NCBI GenBank assembly: GCA_020846135.1
Contig: JADLEK010000071.1
Location: 1-53,089, forward strand
Direction of reading: 5' to 3'
Length of the DNA stretch: 53,089 nt
DNA from: Gammaproteobacteria bacterium
GTDB taxonomy: Bacteria; Pseudomonadota; Gammaproteobacteria; Competibacterales; Competibacteraceae
Position numbers and translations under genes: made by a program. Below the pieces are notes generated by a model. That model saw nothing but the letters and a program-made list of their open reading frames with translations. It searched no databases and was not told the DNA's origin. Positions 7,801-16,231 of this stretch are shown piece after piece; the stretch's first letter is position 1, and the number at the start of each line of letters is the position of its first letter.

Positions 7801-10478
7801 ACCCGCTGTGGTACGCCGCCAAGTACGGTTCGGATGGCAATGACAAGCTGGCGAAGGGAGAAACCTCGCCCAACTACTTCCTGGTGACTAACGCCAGCAC
7901 TCTGCAAACGCAACTGGAAGGAGCCTTCAAAGCGATTTTGGGAATCACCACCTCGTCTTCGGCAGTCGCTACCAACTCAACCAAACTGGGTTCGGAATCT
8001 CTGCTCTATCAGGCGCGCTTCAAGAGCGACGACTGGACCGGTGAATTGCGGGCTTCTCCTGCTACAGCGGCATTGACGACTGCGGGAAAGGCCGAATGTC
8101 CCGATGGTACGGTTAAAGAGATTTGTTGGGATGCAGGTGATTTGATCCCGGCCCCCGGTGACCGCAAGATCTGGACCCTGAACGCCGATCCCAGCGCCTC
8201 CCCCTCCGAACGCGGCATACCCTTCCTGTGGGACCGTCTGGCGGATAGCCAAAAGACGGCGCTGAAACTGAATCCTGTAAATCCGGACGCGGTGATCGCC
8301 GATTACGAAGGTCAGCAGCGGCTGGCTTGGTTGCGCGGCGACTTAACGGAGAAAAAAGTGCATTCGGCGTCCGGGACGGAATTCACCTTCCGCAAGCGCA
8401 GTCGCTCGATGGGGGATATCGTCAGCTTCAACCCGGTGTTAGTGAAAGCCGACTACTTTGGTTATGAGTTACTGCCCAGCGGCGCAGGCGGTAGCGATTA
8501 CCTGAGTTTCTACGAAGCCAACAAGCAGGATCGCACCGCGGTGGTGTATGTCGGCGCCAACGACGGCATGTTGCACGCCTTCGATGCGACGACGGGCGTC
8601 GAGAAATTTGCGTATCTCCCCGGAATGCTGATTCCGGAACTGGATAAGCTCACCAAGCCGGGCTATGCCCATCGCTATTATGTGAATGGTCAGGGCTTTG
8701 CCGGTGACGCTTATCTTAATGGGAGTTGGAAGACCGTACTCGTCGCCTCGCTCGGCGCAGGCGGTCGGGGTATCTTCGCTCTGGATATCACCGATCCTGA
8801 TAACTTTGGCGCCAGCAACGTGTTGTGGGAGTTCACTGCAGCGAATGATCCGGATATGGGTTATGTGATGACCGCGCCATTAGTGGTACGCATGAAGAAT
8901 GGCGAGTGGGCAGCGGTCTTCGGCAATGGCTACAACAGCGCCTCACAACAGGCTTTCCTGTTCATCGTTAACTTGCAGACTGGCGCATTAATCAAGAAAA
9001 TTCCCACGGGGCGTGGTCTACCTTCTGATCCGTCGAATGGACTGGCTCCGCCGGAACTCCTGACCGATGAAACCGGTACCGTCATCACGGCCTATGCCGG
9101 AGACCTGCTGGGCAACCTCTGGAAATTTGATCTGTCCGCTGCGCTTCCTGGCACCGACTCCGCTTCGGGTTGGCGCTCGGCCTTCTCACCCGGCGACCAG
9201 CCAAAACCCTTGTTCACTGCCGTCAGTCAGGATGGCGAGGCGCAACCCATTACGGAACGGCCCGCCATTATCAAGCAAGCCAAGCATGATGACGGCGGAT
9301 ACATCGTGATGTTCGGCACCGGGCGCTACTTTGAAGCGGGCGATAATGTCGTTGATTTTGCCAACGAACCGGTGCAGAGCTTGTACGGGATTTGGGATAA
9401 ACAGGCTCAGGTGACCGTCGCTAAGGACACCCGCATAACCGTTTTGCAAGAGCAGACCATTGTCTATGAAGGTGCCCCCACCGGCTTTGAAAGCACCACG
9501 CGCGTCCTGAGTCAGAACCCGGTGGATTGGACCAGTAAAAAGGGCTGGTTTGTGGATTTGTGGTCTCCGATTGCGAAGCAGAACTCTAAACGCGAGGGCG
9601 AGCGGGTCGTGTTGCGTCCGGTAGTGCGCGGTAACCGGGTCATTTTCACCTCGCTGATTCCTTCCTCCGATCCCTGTGTCTTTGGCGGCGATGGCTGGTA
9701 TATGGAGATCGATGCCGAGACGGGTGGACGGGTATCCTATGCGCTCTTCGATCTCAACAACGACGCTGTTTTCGACCAGAGTGATTTTATACCGGTGACG
9801 ATTGACGGGAAAACGGTGAATGTTCCGATCAGCGGCTTGAAGGTCGAAGGTATTCCTTCCTTGCCGACCATTATTCGGACGGACCAGGGTGTTGAAATCC
9901 GCGTGATCAGCACCACCGCTACTAGCGAAGGGACTCCATCAGTTGATAGCAGCGCGGCTCGGGCGGCAGTGAAAGCCGCAGCAGACGCGGCAGCGGCAGC
10001 GGCAGCGGCAGCGGATACCGCAGCAGACGCGGCAGCGGCAGCGGCCCGTTCGGGTGATATTAACGCAGCGAGGAGTGCAGCAGACACGGCAGCGGCAGCG
10101 GCAGCGGCAGCGGCTCAAGCGGCGCGGGCAGGCGCAGATGCAGCAGCAACCTTGGCAGCGCTTGATCCGGCTGCTGGAAGAGCGGCGGCGGCGGCGGACG
10201 CAGCGGCGGACGCGGCACAAGCGGCAGCGGCTAAAGCGGCGGCGGCAGCAGCGGCAGCGCATGCGTCGAGCGATCCGGCAGAAGTCGCAAGGCAGGCCAG
10301 TGAAGCAGCGACACAGGCGAAAATCGCGGGTCGGTTTGCTGATACGGGCAGCGGTATTCTTGCTGATCTCGGCGATCCGCGTGTCCTGACCCAACCCAAA
10401 GTGGTACGCAACATGGTGTCGGCGGGAATGCCGGATCTCCGTGAAGTACAACCACCCCGCTGGCGTCAGGTCCAGTAA
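4875..10478 (+). CDS. pilY1: PilY1-type pilus tip adhesin/assembly factor with PA14-like domain and Ala-rich insert
   Basis: A very large PilY1 (1867 residues). I chose ATG 4875 because AGGAGAG stands just before it and MAMLGRFVF begins a clear signal peptide, cleaved after VRA at residue 27; a GTG at 4818 would disrupt this. Domains in order: an EF-hand-like loop DLNGDGVID at about residue 66; a PA14-like domain at about 313-429 ([33 protein letters not shown]); the Neisseria PilC-type beta-propeller from about 1176 ([29 protein letters not shown]); a second calcium-type loop DLNNDAVFD at about 1626; an alanine-rich block at about 1693-1820; and a terminal [10 protein letters not shown]. PilY1 family members control pilus extension and retraction and mediate adhesion, with calcium dependence. 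The Ala-rich block is not a usual feature of the family. Confidence 0.92.
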   Translation: MAMLGRFVFLLLAAFFLMSAEIYPVRAEISLAQSPLFFPGTLPPINMLVMGRDHTLYYEAYNDASDLNGDGVIDVGYKPDKVLYYGYFDSFKCYQYNSTDKRFDPESITTENREKRVKDNNKKCAGKWSGDFLNYVTTSRIDALRKVLYGGRRSTDTETLTVLDRSYIPQDAHSWGKEYQSVTRDGYDISQYTPLPLPIAGMRHLFANTTLSGSSDKEPLVRVLNDSKFRIWEWVARESPVAGSQCASTTCETAAKTESGSHPTNGDGFQAIMTNWATEKQQCGSGSISGGAINTKDNSNNPFTGESYNNCTHNYYVTLIQGQINAPSEGEYAFATNGDDAVEVLIDGHVVAYWYGGHGACTQSDISQRVDCIKNSTDSKIGTATLTQGLHALEFRHEEVEGGDSYQLLWKRPGGSWEVVPATSLRNQIGATGSSPLITTYNFKREVPASTIKDYSVRVKVCDSAVGLEPNCKRYPGLKTPPEPTYKPIGLLHDYGETDRMLFGLISGSYGKNDASNKKKGTEGGVLRKNIESFRDEVNPGTGQFSSLTGIVRTIDQFQIVDYNGSSYSGGWEVLKPLSESSKYFPDWGNPIGEMMYESLRYFSGKTAPTTAFMPTLTDKMEQVQKLIYIGDQYLKLPAPDWKDPYTRTDNPRPWCTASAQLVISDVNPSYDTDQVPGSFFKSFSGDISELNTTAEANAIWAAEHGGSSQHFIGQSDTFYDGAPSAKTVTGLGTIRGLAPAEPTKQGGYYSSAIARYAYKNDIRADLKGDQKIQNFSVALSSPLPRLEIPVGDKWITLVPFGKTVVAGDMDRAKGKFQPTNTIVDFFVEKFVNTDPKGSDKDETVSGNEGRPFLRFRINFEDVEQGADHDMDAIVLYDLRVNAEGKLVVTLTEEYESAGYTMNYGYVISGTTQDGIYLEVSWDANNPAYFLNTPTGLLPGVCDVGVPLPACSNLPRATAPRVFTPSGSANATLLKDPLWYAAKYGSDGNDKLAKGETSPNYFLVTNASTLQTQLEGAFKAILGITTSSSAVATNSTKLGSESLLYQARFKSDDWTGELRASPATAALTTAGKAECPDGTVKEICWDAGDLIPAPGDRKIWTLNADPSASPSERGIPFLWDRLADSQKTALKLNPVNPDAVIADYEGQQRLAWLRGDLTEKKVHSASGTEFTFRKRSRSMGDIVSFNPVLVKADYFGYELLPSGAGGSDYLSFYEANKQDRTAVVYVGANDGMLHAFDATTGVEKFAYLPGMLIPELDKLTKPGYAHRYYVNGQGFAGDAYLNGSWKTVLVASLGAGGRGIFALDITDPDNFGASNVLWEFTAANDPDMGYVMTAPLVVRMKNGEWAAVFGNGYNSASQQAFLFIVNLQTGALIKKIPTGRGLPSDPSNGLAPPELLTDETGTVITAYAGDLLGNLWKFDLSAALPGTDSASGWRSAFSPGDQPKPLFTAVSQDGEAQPITERPAIIKQAKHDDGGYIVMFGTGRYFEAGDNVVDFANEPVQSLYGIWDKQAQVTVAKDTRITVLQEQTIVYEGAPTGFESTTRVLSQNPVDWTSKKGWFVDLWSPIAKQNSKREGERVVLRPVVRGNRVIFTSLIPSSDPCVFGGDGWYMEIDAETGGRVSYALFDLNNDAVFDQSDFIPVTIDGKTVNVPISGLKVEGIPSLPTIIRTDQGVEIRVISTTATSEGTPSVDSSAARAAVKAAADAAAAAAAAADTAADAAAAAARSGDINAARSAADTAAAAAAAAAQAARAGADAAATLAALDPAAGRAAAAADAAADAAQAAAAKAAAAAAAAHASSDPAEVARQASEAATQAKIAGRFADTGSGILADLGDPRVLTQPKVVRNMVSAGMPDLREVQPPRWRQVQ
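9951..10335 (+). repeat. Alanine-coding GCA/GCG-rich low-complexity block inside pilY1
   Basis: About 385 bases in which GCG, GCA and GCC codons dominate, including runs such as GCAGCGGCAGCGGCAGCGGC. The frame stays open and encodes mainly Ala with scattered Asp, Lys, Arg, Gln and Thr, ending [13 protein letters not shown]. The composition predicts a long alanine-rich helix between the propeller domain and the terminal WRQ-like motif. Repetitive hexamers make it prone to slippage. Confidence 0.85.
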
Positions 10479-10495
10479 CCATTAATCACTATCAG

Positions 10496-10532
10496 GGCGG
10501 GGAGTCGTTACTATACAGAGCGACTCCCCGCC
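10496..10532 (+). other. Strong hairpin between pilY1 and pilE
   Basis: GGCGGGGAGTCG (10496-10507) and CGACTCCCCGCC (10521-10532) are perfect 12-base inverted arms around a 13-base loop. No T-run follows, so it is not a standard terminator. It may stabilise or process the polycistronic mRNA, or reduce read-through to pilE. Confidence 0.7.
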
Positions 10533-10555
10533 GTTCAGGATTCAAGGAAAGGCAA

Positions 10556-10966
10556 ATGGGAATGAAACGACAACGAGGTTTTACCTTGGTCGAGCTGATG
10601 ATCGTCGTCGCGATCATTGGCATCCTGGCCGCCATTGCGTATCCATCCTATCAGGACAGTGTGCGTAAATCGCGGCGGGCGGACGCCAGAGCAGTGCTGC
10701 TGGAAGCGGCGCAGCTTATGGAACGGCGTTATACCGAGAATTTAACGACGGGGTATGCCGGGGTGGCGTTGCCCACCGCACTTCAGGCGGCTCCCAAGGA
10801 TGGCAACCCGAAGTATTACAACGTCACGCTGACTAACCTGGCGCAGAACACCTTTACCCTGAACGCGGCTCCGACAGTCAGCGATCCCTGTGGAACGCTG
10901 ACTTTGACCAACGCCGGGGTTAAAGGTCAAGCCACGGGTAAAACCGTCGACGAATGCTGGCGCTGA
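10556..10966 (+). CDS. pilE: Type IV pilin PilE-like minor pilin
   Basis: The 136-residue prepilin has leader MGMKRQRG, then [20 protein letters not shown] and [16 protein letters not shown], a canonical type IV pilin N terminus with Glu at +5. The C-terminal half has two cysteines (DPCGTL and DECWR) that can close the D-region disulfide. AAGGAAAGG precedes ATG 10556; ATG 10562 is an alternative. It closes the fimT-pilVWX-pilY1-pilE cluster and is followed by an intrinsic terminator. In this gene order PilE is usually a minor pilin, not the main fibre subunit. Confidence 0.88.
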   Translation: MGMKRQRGFTLVELMIVVAIIGILAAIAYPSYQDSVRKSRRADARAVLLEAAQLMERRYTENLTTGYAGVALPTALQAAPKDGNPKYYNVTLTNLAQNTFTLNAAPTVSDPCGTLTLTNAGVKGQATGKTVDECWR

Positions 10967-10984
10967 CCGTTTAAGCAAGCAAGA

Positions 10985-11014
10985 AAAGCCGGCACATTGT
11001 CGGCTTTTTTATTT
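10985..11014 (+). terminator. Intrinsic terminator after pilE
   Basis: AGCCGGC, loop ACATT, GTCGGCT, then TTTTTTATTTT; one G-T pair in a seven-base stem. It ends the minor-pilin operon. Confidence 0.85.
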
Positions 11015-11046
11015 TAGCGGCTTTTACAACTACAGGAACCGTTGCC

Positions 11047-11481
11047 ATGACCGCCGAGATGAACTACGAAACCGACTTCTATCTGTGGACACAACAACAA
11101 GCCGCACTGCTCCGACAAGGGCAATGGAGTCAAGTTGACGCCGCGAATCTAGCCGAGGAAATCGACAGCATGGGTAAAAGCGACCGGCGAGCCATTTGGA
11201 GCCATTTAATCAATATCCTTTTGCACCTGCTCAAATGGCAATATCAGCCGGATCGGCGTGGGAATAGCTCGACTGAAAGTATCGACAACGGACGGGAACA
11301 ACTGGACTGGCTGATAAAAGACAGCCCCAGCTTACGCCCAAAATTGCCCCAATTCGTAGACGATATTTATCCCCGCGCCCAACGCAAAGCCGCCCATGAA
11401 ACCGGCTTGCCCTTATCCACTTTCCCGAAACAATGCCCGTTTACTCTGGATCAGATCACCGGTGAGTACTGGCCGGATTAA
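11047..11481 (+). CDS. DUF29 domain protein
   Basis: The 144-residue protein has the DUF29 layout: YETDFYLWTQQQAALLRQGQ, then DAANLAEEIDSMGKSDRRAI, a hydrophobic helix HLINILLHLLKWQYQP, and a conserved C-terminal FTLDQITGEYWPD. DUF29 proteins are small helical proteins of unknown function, common in multiple copies in cyanobacteria and some gammaproteobacteria, often near repeats and mobile DNA. It stands alone between the pilE terminator and a family B palindrome. No catalytic residues can be named. The family call is confident; function unknown. Confidence 0.8.
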   Translation: MTAEMNYETDFYLWTQQQAALLRQGQWSQVDAANLAEEIDSMGKSDRRAIWSHLINILLHLLKWQYQPDRRGNSSTESIDNGREQLDWLIKDSPSLRPKLPQFVDDIYPRAQRKAAHETGLPLSTFPKQCPFTLDQITGEYWPD

Positions 11482-11485
11482 GCGA

Positions 11486-11518
11486 GTAGGGCGGGTTAGG
11501 CGTAGCCGTAACCCGCCT
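11486..11518. repeat. REP-like palindrome, family B copy 4
   Basis: GTAGGGCGGGTTAGGCGTAG followed by CCGTAACCCGCC; same arms as the copies at 748, 1445 and 1501. It lies directly after the DUF29 stop codon. Confidence 0.7.
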
Positions 11519-11613
11519 TCAGTCTGGGCGGTGTAGGATATTTTTGCACCTTGCCTTAGGCTTCATAGCTTTCAGGCCGCCCAACACTTCAACGGTCTGA
11601 ATGCCTGTATTAA

Positions 11614-11649
11614 ACCCACCACCCTCGGCTAAACCGGGGGCGGTTTTTT
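11614..11649 (+). terminator. Intrinsic terminator-like hairpin downstream of DUF29 gene
   Basis: ACCACCCTCGG and CCGGGGGCGGT form an imperfect stem (one A-C mismatch and one G-T pair) with loop CTAAA, followed by TTTTTT. It could end the DUF29 transcript, 135 bases after its stop. Confidence 0.55.
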
Positions 11650-11655
11650 GATGAT

Positions 11656-11778
11656 TTATTCCAAAATCTGCCGCGCTTTGGGCGACGTGATTGTTTCGGC
11701 GTTTAGCGCTAGCACATCAAATGGCTGCGCCTGTTCCTCTGCGATCCGCGCCAGCAACATCCGCGCCGCATCGGCCAC
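11656..11778 (-). pseudogene. Short reading frame resembling a RelB/DinJ C-terminal fragment
   Basis: Immediately downstream of mepA and slightly out of frame with it, 40 codons from GTG 11778 encode ARMLLARIAEEQAQPFDVL, then ALNAETITSPKARQILE. The QPFD-x-x-x-x-NAETI pattern recalls the C-terminal tail of RelB/DinJ antitoxins. There is no N-terminal DNA-binding half and no toxin gene beside it. It may be a remnant or chance; low confidence. Confidence 0.22.
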
Positions 11779-11780
11779 CT

Positions 11781-12644
11781 TCAGGGCGCTTTCCAGGCGG
11801 TCGGGTTGTAAAGGACGGCATCACAGGCCGCCGGCAGCCGATCCGCCGAGGGCGGTTCCGGTTTCCGGTACGGCTTGGGCGACCGCGCCGCCTGCACCAG
11901 ATCGCGCACCCAATTGCGCAAATCCGGATCGCAGCCGTCGCCGAACGGCAAGGGCTTCTGCGGCTTGCATTGCCCGGAACCGGGTGGACAGGCTAGCCGG
12001 ACGTGAAAATGGGCGTCATGTCCCCACCACGGACGCACCTTTTCCAGCCAGCGCCGGTCGGTCTCGCTCTCGCACAACGCCTGTTTGATGATCCCGTTGA
12101 CGAAAATCCGGTCTACTTCCGGAGCCTGCGCCGCGAGTTTCAACGCATCCCGATAACCTGGCGACCAGCGGGACTGATTCAGCGTCCCCTCGGTAGCGCG
12201 AATCATCGATGGCATCTCGATCTGCTCGGTATCCGCCCGCGACAGGGTCCGCTCACGGGGCTGCTGTAAAAACCACACGTCCACATCCAGCCCGCTTTGA
12301 TGACTGCGATGACCGCTGGGCGTGGGGCCGCCGCGTGGCTGTCCCAAGTCGCCAATCAGCAGCCGCCCGCCCTGAGTCGCCGTCTGTTGCCCCAGCCGTT
12401 CTACGAACCGGATCAGCAGTGGATGACCGTAATAGCGGTTGCGGCTAGGCCGCATCACCTGATAACCGTCGCCGACCAAGGGCAGTGGAACGGCTCCAGC
12501 AATGCAGCCCGCTGCGTAAGAGCCAATCACTTCCGGCGGCCCGGCCAACGGATAAGCAACCGTACTCCAGCCATCGCCGGCCTGAACCGGCAGGGCGCTC
12601 GCTAACAGCAACAGGGATAATGGCAACAGGCGTCGAACGGACAT
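11781..12644 (-). CDS. mepA: Penicillin-insensitive murein endopeptidase MepA
   Basis: The 287-residue protein has a signal peptide (MSVRRLLPLSLLLLASALP, cleaved after VQA at residue 22), so it acts in the periplasm. The LAS-type metallopeptidase motifs are present: GHRSHQSGLDVDVW (zinc ligands His115 and Asp122 by family numbering) and the HDAHFHVRL H-x-H motif, plus several cysteines. MepA cleaves the D-Ala-mDAP cross-links of peptidoglycan. It stands alone on the minus strand between the DUF29 gene and the opgG remnant. Length (E. coli MepA 274 residues) is normal. Confidence 0.92.
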   Translation of the reverse strand: MSVRRLLPLSLLLLASALPVQAGDGWSTVAYPLAGPPEVIGSYAAGCIAGAVPLPLVGDGYQVMRPSRNRYYGHPLLIRFVERLGQQTATQGGRLLIGDLGQPRGGPTPSGHRSHQSGLDVDVWFLQQPRERTLSRADTEQIEMPSMIRATEGTLNQSRWSPGYRDALKLAAQAPEVDRIFVNGIIKQALCESETDRRWLEKVRPWWGHDAHFHVRLACPPGSGQCKPQKPLPFGDGCDPDLRNWVRDLVQAARSPKPYRKPEPPSADRLPAACDAVLYNPTAWKAP

Positions 12645-12684
12645 GGGAATTTTCCACCGGGCAAGATTGATGCGGTAAGCTTAA

Positions 12685-12713
12685 CGAAAAAGCGCCATTT
12701 TGATTAGGCGCTT
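12685..12713 (-). terminator. Terminator-like hairpin upstream of mepA (minus strand)
   Basis: AGCGCC (12691-12696) and GGCGCT (12707-12712) pair around TTTTGATTA-like loop bases; on the minus strand the stem is followed by TTTTT. No minus-strand gene lies upstream, so it may be a leftover or may protect mepA from antisense read-through. Confidence 0.35.
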
Positions 12714-12729
12714 GAGTTAGATTCTTTAG

Positions 12730-13077
12730 TCGAGGTTTTCGATATTCACCCGCAAAGCGATTGGTCGTCTGGGCATCGCGCCGCTGACCAGCATGTTCTG
12801 GTTTGGTGAAGCTCACCACCAGTAGGCGCGAACCTGGCGCCCGGAGTTCACGACAGCGATGGTCTGGCGCTGTAGCTGGGCAATGGCGAGCGCCTCTGGC
12901 GACCGCTGATCAATCCGCCGCTGTGTAGCGCCCTTGGGCGAGACCCGGCGCTGGCAGGCGTTCTTTTATATCGAACTGGCGGGAATCGAACCGCTGGAAA
13001 TTCGCGCCCAGCTAAAGCTGGGCGACCGGACCCTGACTGAAACCTGCGTCTATCCGTGCTTTCTGCCGCTCGGATAG
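12730..13077 (+). pseudogene. Decayed C-terminal fragment of a glucan biosynthesis protein (OpgG/MdoG family)
   Basis: Three conserved blocks of the OpgG/OpgD family appear in order but in shifting frames. RKAIGRLGIAPLTSMFWFGE is in one frame, ending at a TAG at 12823. APGVHDSDGLAL, a TAG, then LGNGERLWRPLINPP are in the next frame from 12831. FFYIELAGIEPLEIRAQLKL and GDRTLTET are back in the first frame, ending at TAG 13075. OpgG acts in the periplasm in making osmoregulated glucans. The rest of the gene, several hundred codons, is missing, and there are two frame changes and at least two stop codons, so it is a relic. The family call is from recalled motifs. Confidence 0.72.
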
Positions 13078-13189
13078 GAAATAGTCGCGTGGACCGTAGC
13101 GCCTGCTGCATTTGGCAGCCACCCAAAATCAACGATAATGAGCGTACATTTATACGCTGACGCTCACCCATACCATCACTAGATTATCA

Positions 13190-13708
13190 ATGAAAGAACT
13201 CATTCTTGGCGGCGCCCGCTCTGGCAAAAGCGCCTTTGCCCAGCAACGGGCAGTCGCCAGCGGCTTGTCTGTCATCTATCTGGCCACCGCTGAGGCCCAC
13301 GATGCGGAAATGACCGAGCGCATTGCCCGTCACCGCGCTGATCGTCCGACGGACTGGGGCCTGGTGGAGGAGCCGCTGGCGCTGGCCACCGCCCTGCGCA
13401 TTCACGCCACTCCGGATCGTTGCCTGCTGGTGGATTGCCTGACCTTGTGGCTGAGTAACATGCTGGCCGCCGGCGATGAGCGGCTGGAGGCGGAAATCAG
13501 CGATCTCACCCGCACCTTGCCGACGCTGCCTGGTCAGTTGCTGCTGGTCAGCAATGAAGTCGGCCAGGGCATCGTTCCCGCCAACCCGCTGGCCCGGCGG
13601 TTCCGTGATCAGGCTGGCCTGCTTCACCAAAGTACCGCTGCTTGTTGCGACCGGGTGACTTTCGTCATCGCCGGTCTTCCTCTCACCCTCAAGGATTCTC
13701 CCGCATGA
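13190..13708 (+). CDS. cobU: Adenosylcobinamide kinase / adenosylcobinamide-phosphate guanylyltransferase CobU
   Basis: The 172-residue enzyme starts MKELILGGARSGKSAFAQQR; the P-loop GGARSGKS is residues 7-14, and RIARHRADRP holds the guanylylated-type His48. SNEVGQGIVPANPLARRFRD is the second family signature; the usual NQ after the LL is HQ here (LLHQ). It phosphorylates adenosylcobinamide and transfers GMP to it, giving AdoCbi-GDP for CobS. First gene of cobUTCS; its TGA overlaps the cobT ATG. The preceding 110 bases contain a short GAGCGTA/TACGCTGACGCTC hairpin but no recognisable cobalamin riboswitch. Confidence 0.93.
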   Translation: MKELILGGARSGKSAFAQQRAVASGLSVIYLATAEAHDAEMTERIARHRADRPTDWGLVEEPLALATALRIHATPDRCLLVDCLTLWLSNMLAAGDERLEAEISDLTRTLPTLPGQLLLVSNEVGQGIVPANPLARRFRDQAGLLHQSTAACCDRVTFVIAGLPLTLKDSPA

Positions 13709-14748
13709 CCCGCCACTGGTTCGATGATCCCATTCCCGCCCCGGATGCTACGGTGCTGGCTGCCGCCCGCGAGCGGCAAACCCAACTGACCAAGCCGCCC
13801 GGTTCGTTGGGTCGGCTGGAGGAGCTTGGCATCACCCTGGCGGCGATGCAGGGCACTCAGCAGCCGCGCCTGGACAAGATCGGGATCAGCGTATTTGCCG
13901 GCGATCATGGGGTGGTCGCTGAAGGGGTGTCGGTCTTTCCGCAGGTCGTTACTGGCGAAATGATCCGCAATTTTGCGCGGGGCGGGGCGGCGATCAGCGT
14001 CCTGGCCCGGGAATGGAACGCCCGCTTGGAAGTGGTGAATGTCGGCTCCGTTGCACCGCTGGAGGAGTTGCCGGGCGTACTCGATGCCCGGGTCGGTCCC
14101 GGCACCGCCAACTTTGTCCACGAACCGGCCATGAGCCTTGATCAGTTGCACGAGGCGCTGGATGCCGGGCGCGAAGCGGCGGAACGGGCGGCGATTGGCG
14201 GCGCTCACCTGTTTATTGGCGGGGAAATGGGGATCGGCAACACGACCAGCGCCGCCGCCGTCGCCTGTTCGCTGCTGAGTCTGCCCGCTGCGCAGTTGGC
14301 GGGTCCCGGCACCGGCCTCAATGCCGACGGCGTCGCGCACAAAGCCTTTGTGATCGAGCGGGGGTTGGCCAAGCATCGCAGCGATCAGCCGCTGATCGCT
14401 TTGCAACGGCTGGGCGGGTTCGAGATCGCCGCCTTGGCCGGCACTTATCTGCGTTGCGCCCAGTTGAACCTGCCGGCGCTGGTGGACGGCTTTATCACTA
14501 CGGCGGCGGCGCTGGCGGCGGTGCGGTTGCGCCCGGAGGTAGCGGACTGGCTGTTCTATGCCCACTGCTCGGCTGAACCGGGCCACCGCCGGCTATTACA
14601 GGCGCTGGAGGTTAAACCCTTGCTGGATTTGGGGATGCGGCTGGGCGAAGGCAGTGGCGCAGCGGTCGCCATGCCGATGTTGCGTGCTGCCGCTGCCCTG
14701 CACGCCCGCATGGCTACCTTCGCCGAAGCCGGAGTCTCTGCCGGATGA
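13705..14748 (+). CDS. cobT: Nicotinate-nucleotide--dimethylbenzimidazole phosphoribosyltransferase CobT
   Basis: The 347-residue enzyme matches CobT throughout: TKPPGSLGRLEELGITLAAM near the N terminus, FAGDHGVVAEGVSVFPQVVT, GGEMGIGNTTSAAA and AGPGTGLNADGVAHK. The catalytic Glu is in LGEGSGAA (Glu315; Glu317 in the Salmonella enzyme). It makes alpha-ribazole 5'-phosphate, the lower ligand of cobalamin, in the cytoplasm. I chose ATG 13705, which overlaps the cobU TGA; upstream in-frame codons belong to the cobU region. Next gene overlap is ATGA as well. Confidence 0.95.
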   Translation: MTRHWFDDPIPAPDATVLAAARERQTQLTKPPGSLGRLEELGITLAAMQGTQQPRLDKIGISVFAGDHGVVAEGVSVFPQVVTGEMIRNFARGGAAISVLAREWNARLEVVNVGSVAPLEELPGVLDARVGPGTANFVHEPAMSLDQLHEALDAGREAAERAAIGGAHLFIGGEMGIGNTTSAAAVACSLLSLPAAQLAGPGTGLNADGVAHKAFVIERGLAKHRSDQPLIALQRLGGFEIAALAGTYLRCAQLNLPALVDGFITTAAALAAVRLRPEVADWLFYAHCSAEPGHRRLLQALEVKPLLDLGMRLGEGSGAAVAMPMLRAAAALHARMATFAEAGVSAG

Positions 14749-15350
14749 ATGACTTCACCATCGTGGATTTGCTGCGGCACGGTGAACCGGACGGCGGCCA
14801 GAAATTCCGGGGCGCGGTCGACGATCCGCTCAGTCCCACCGGATGGGATCAGATGCGTATTGCGGTCGGGGGCTACGCTGACTGGGACGCGATTATCACT
14901 TCGCCACTGATCCGCTGCGCCGCCTTTGCCGAAGAACTGGCCGAGCGGTTGGAGCGGTCGCTGGAGATCGCGCCCGGTTTCAGCGAGATCAGCTTTGGGG
15001 TTTGGGAGGGACGCAGCGTTGCCGAGATTCACCAGACTGAGCCGCAGGCCCTGGGTCGGTTCTGGCGCGATCCGGTGGCCTGGCCGATTCCCGGCGGCGA
15101 ACCGATCGCCGATTTCGACCGGCGGGTCGCCGTCGCCTGGCAGAGTTTGCTGGATCGCTACCACGGGCGGCATGTCCTGCTGGTTGCGCATGGCGGCACG
15201 ATCCGGATGGTGTTGCGCCAGTTGCTGGATATGCCCTTGCAGCGGATTTGGCGAATCGAAGCGCCGTTTGCTTCCCTGACCCGCATCCGGGTCCATTGCG
15301 ATCCGGGATCTGAACCGCATCTGGTATTCCACAACGGTCGTCTGGAATGA
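14745..15350 (+). CDS. cobC: Alpha-ribazole phosphatase-type histidine phosphatase CobC
   Basis: The 201-residue protein begins MNDFTIVDLLRHGEPDGGQK; LLRHGE (His12 the phospho-acceptor) and VAHGGTIRMVLRQLLDMPL, with the second catalytic His, are the histidine phosphatase signatures. FSEISFGVWEGRSVAEI is the shared central motif. The superfamily is broad, but the position between cobT and cobS, overlapping both by four bases, supports alpha-ribazole phosphate dephosphorylation for cobalamin assembly. Confidence 0.9.
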   Translation: MNDFTIVDLLRHGEPDGGQKFRGAVDDPLSPTGWDQMRIAVGGYADWDAIITSPLIRCAAFAEELAERLERSLEIAPGFSEISFGVWEGRSVAEIHQTEPQALGRFWRDPVAWPIPGGEPIADFDRRVAVAWQSLLDRYHGRHVLLVAHGGTIRMVLRQLLDMPLQRIWRIEAPFASLTRIRVHCDPGSEPHLVFHNGRLE

Positions 15351-16084
15351 TTCGCGCCTTTACCCTGGCTCTGCAACTGCTGACCCGGTTGCCGGTTCCC
15401 TCATTAAATACGCCCCCGCAGCCGCAGGAACTGGGTCAGGCGGTGCTGTTTTTTCCGGTGGTCGGGTTATTGATCGGCGGGATGCTGGCGGGCCTGGAAG
15501 GCGCGCTGGGGCGGATGGACCCCGGCATTCTGGCGGCGCTGCTGCTGACTGTTTGGGTACTTATTACCGGCGGGCTGCATCTGGACGGGTTGGCGGATAC
15601 CGCCGACGCCTGGATTGGCGGTCAGGGCGACCGCGATCGGACGCTGGCAATCATGAAAGACCCGCGCAGCGGCCCCATGGCCATCACCGTTATTGTGCTG
15701 ATTCTGCTGAACAAATTTGCTGCGTTGCAGGCGTTATTAACCGGCGCTGCCGGGGTGGCGCTGCTGCTGGTTCCGATGCTGGGGCGGGCGGTGATCATTC
15801 TGTTGCTGTTGACGACGCCCTATATCCGCCCTACCGGTCTGGGCGCTCCCTATGCCGACTATTTGCCCCGGCGGCGCTGCGGTCTGCTCATCGCATTACT
15901 GGCGATGGTGACCGTGGCGCTGGCCGGCTGGCCCGGCGCTGGCGTACTGATCGGGCTGGGCCTCGGCGTTCTCGGCCTGCGTTATATGCTGATACAACGC
16001 TTGGGCGGCGCCACCGGCGACACGCTCGGCGCGGCCTGCGAACTGGCCGAAACCGCAGCGCTGCTAGGGTTAGCGCTGGCTTGA
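15347..16084 (+). CDS. cobS: Adenosylcobinamide-GDP ribazoletransferase (cobalamin synthase) CobS
   Basis: The 245-residue integral membrane enzyme has FTLALQLLTRLPVP at the N terminus, the conserved GGLHLDGLADTADAWIGG followed by DRTLAIMKDPRSGPMA, and several hydrophobic segments (LLTVWVLI, LLLVPMLGRAVIILLLLTT, LLIALLAMVTVALAG). It joins AdoCbi-GDP and alpha-ribazole (or its phosphate) at the inner membrane, completing the pathway begun by the three upstream genes. Start ATG 15347 overlaps the cobC TGA. Confidence 0.93.
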   Translation: MIRAFTLALQLLTRLPVPSLNTPPQPQELGQAVLFFPVVGLLIGGMLAGLEGALGRMDPGILAALLLTVWVLITGGLHLDGLADTADAWIGGQGDRDRTLAIMKDPRSGPMAITVIVLILLNKFAALQALLTGAAGVALLLVPMLGRAVIILLLLTTPYIRPTGLGAPYADYLPRRRCGLLIALLAMVTVALAGWPGAGVLIGLGLGVLGLRYMLIQRLGGATGDTLGAACELAETAALLGLALA

Positions 16085-16231
16085 GGTCGTAGCGGCGTCA
16101 AAACCCGGCTTGCTTGCGGTATCATGCCGCCCGGTTTGAACGATACCCCCTGTTTTCTTGCCAGGCAGCTTGAATTTAGTGACTGCCCGTTGCTCAGCTG
16201 CGAAGAACCATTTGTTTGAGGAGCATCAACC

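Noticed and set aside
9939..10451. Minus-strand frame of 170 codons rich in Arg and Cys opposite the pilY1 Ala-rich block
   Set aside because: It is the complement of a GCG/GCA repeat; composition is an artefact of low complexity.
13080..13189. Cobalamin riboswitch upstream of cobU
   Set aside because: I looked for the conserved B12-box pattern and found only a short GAGCGTA-type hairpin; not enough to support one.
13624..14586. Minus-strand frame of 320 codons opposite cobT
   Set aside because: CobT motifs on + are unambiguous; the antisense frame is an effect of high GC.
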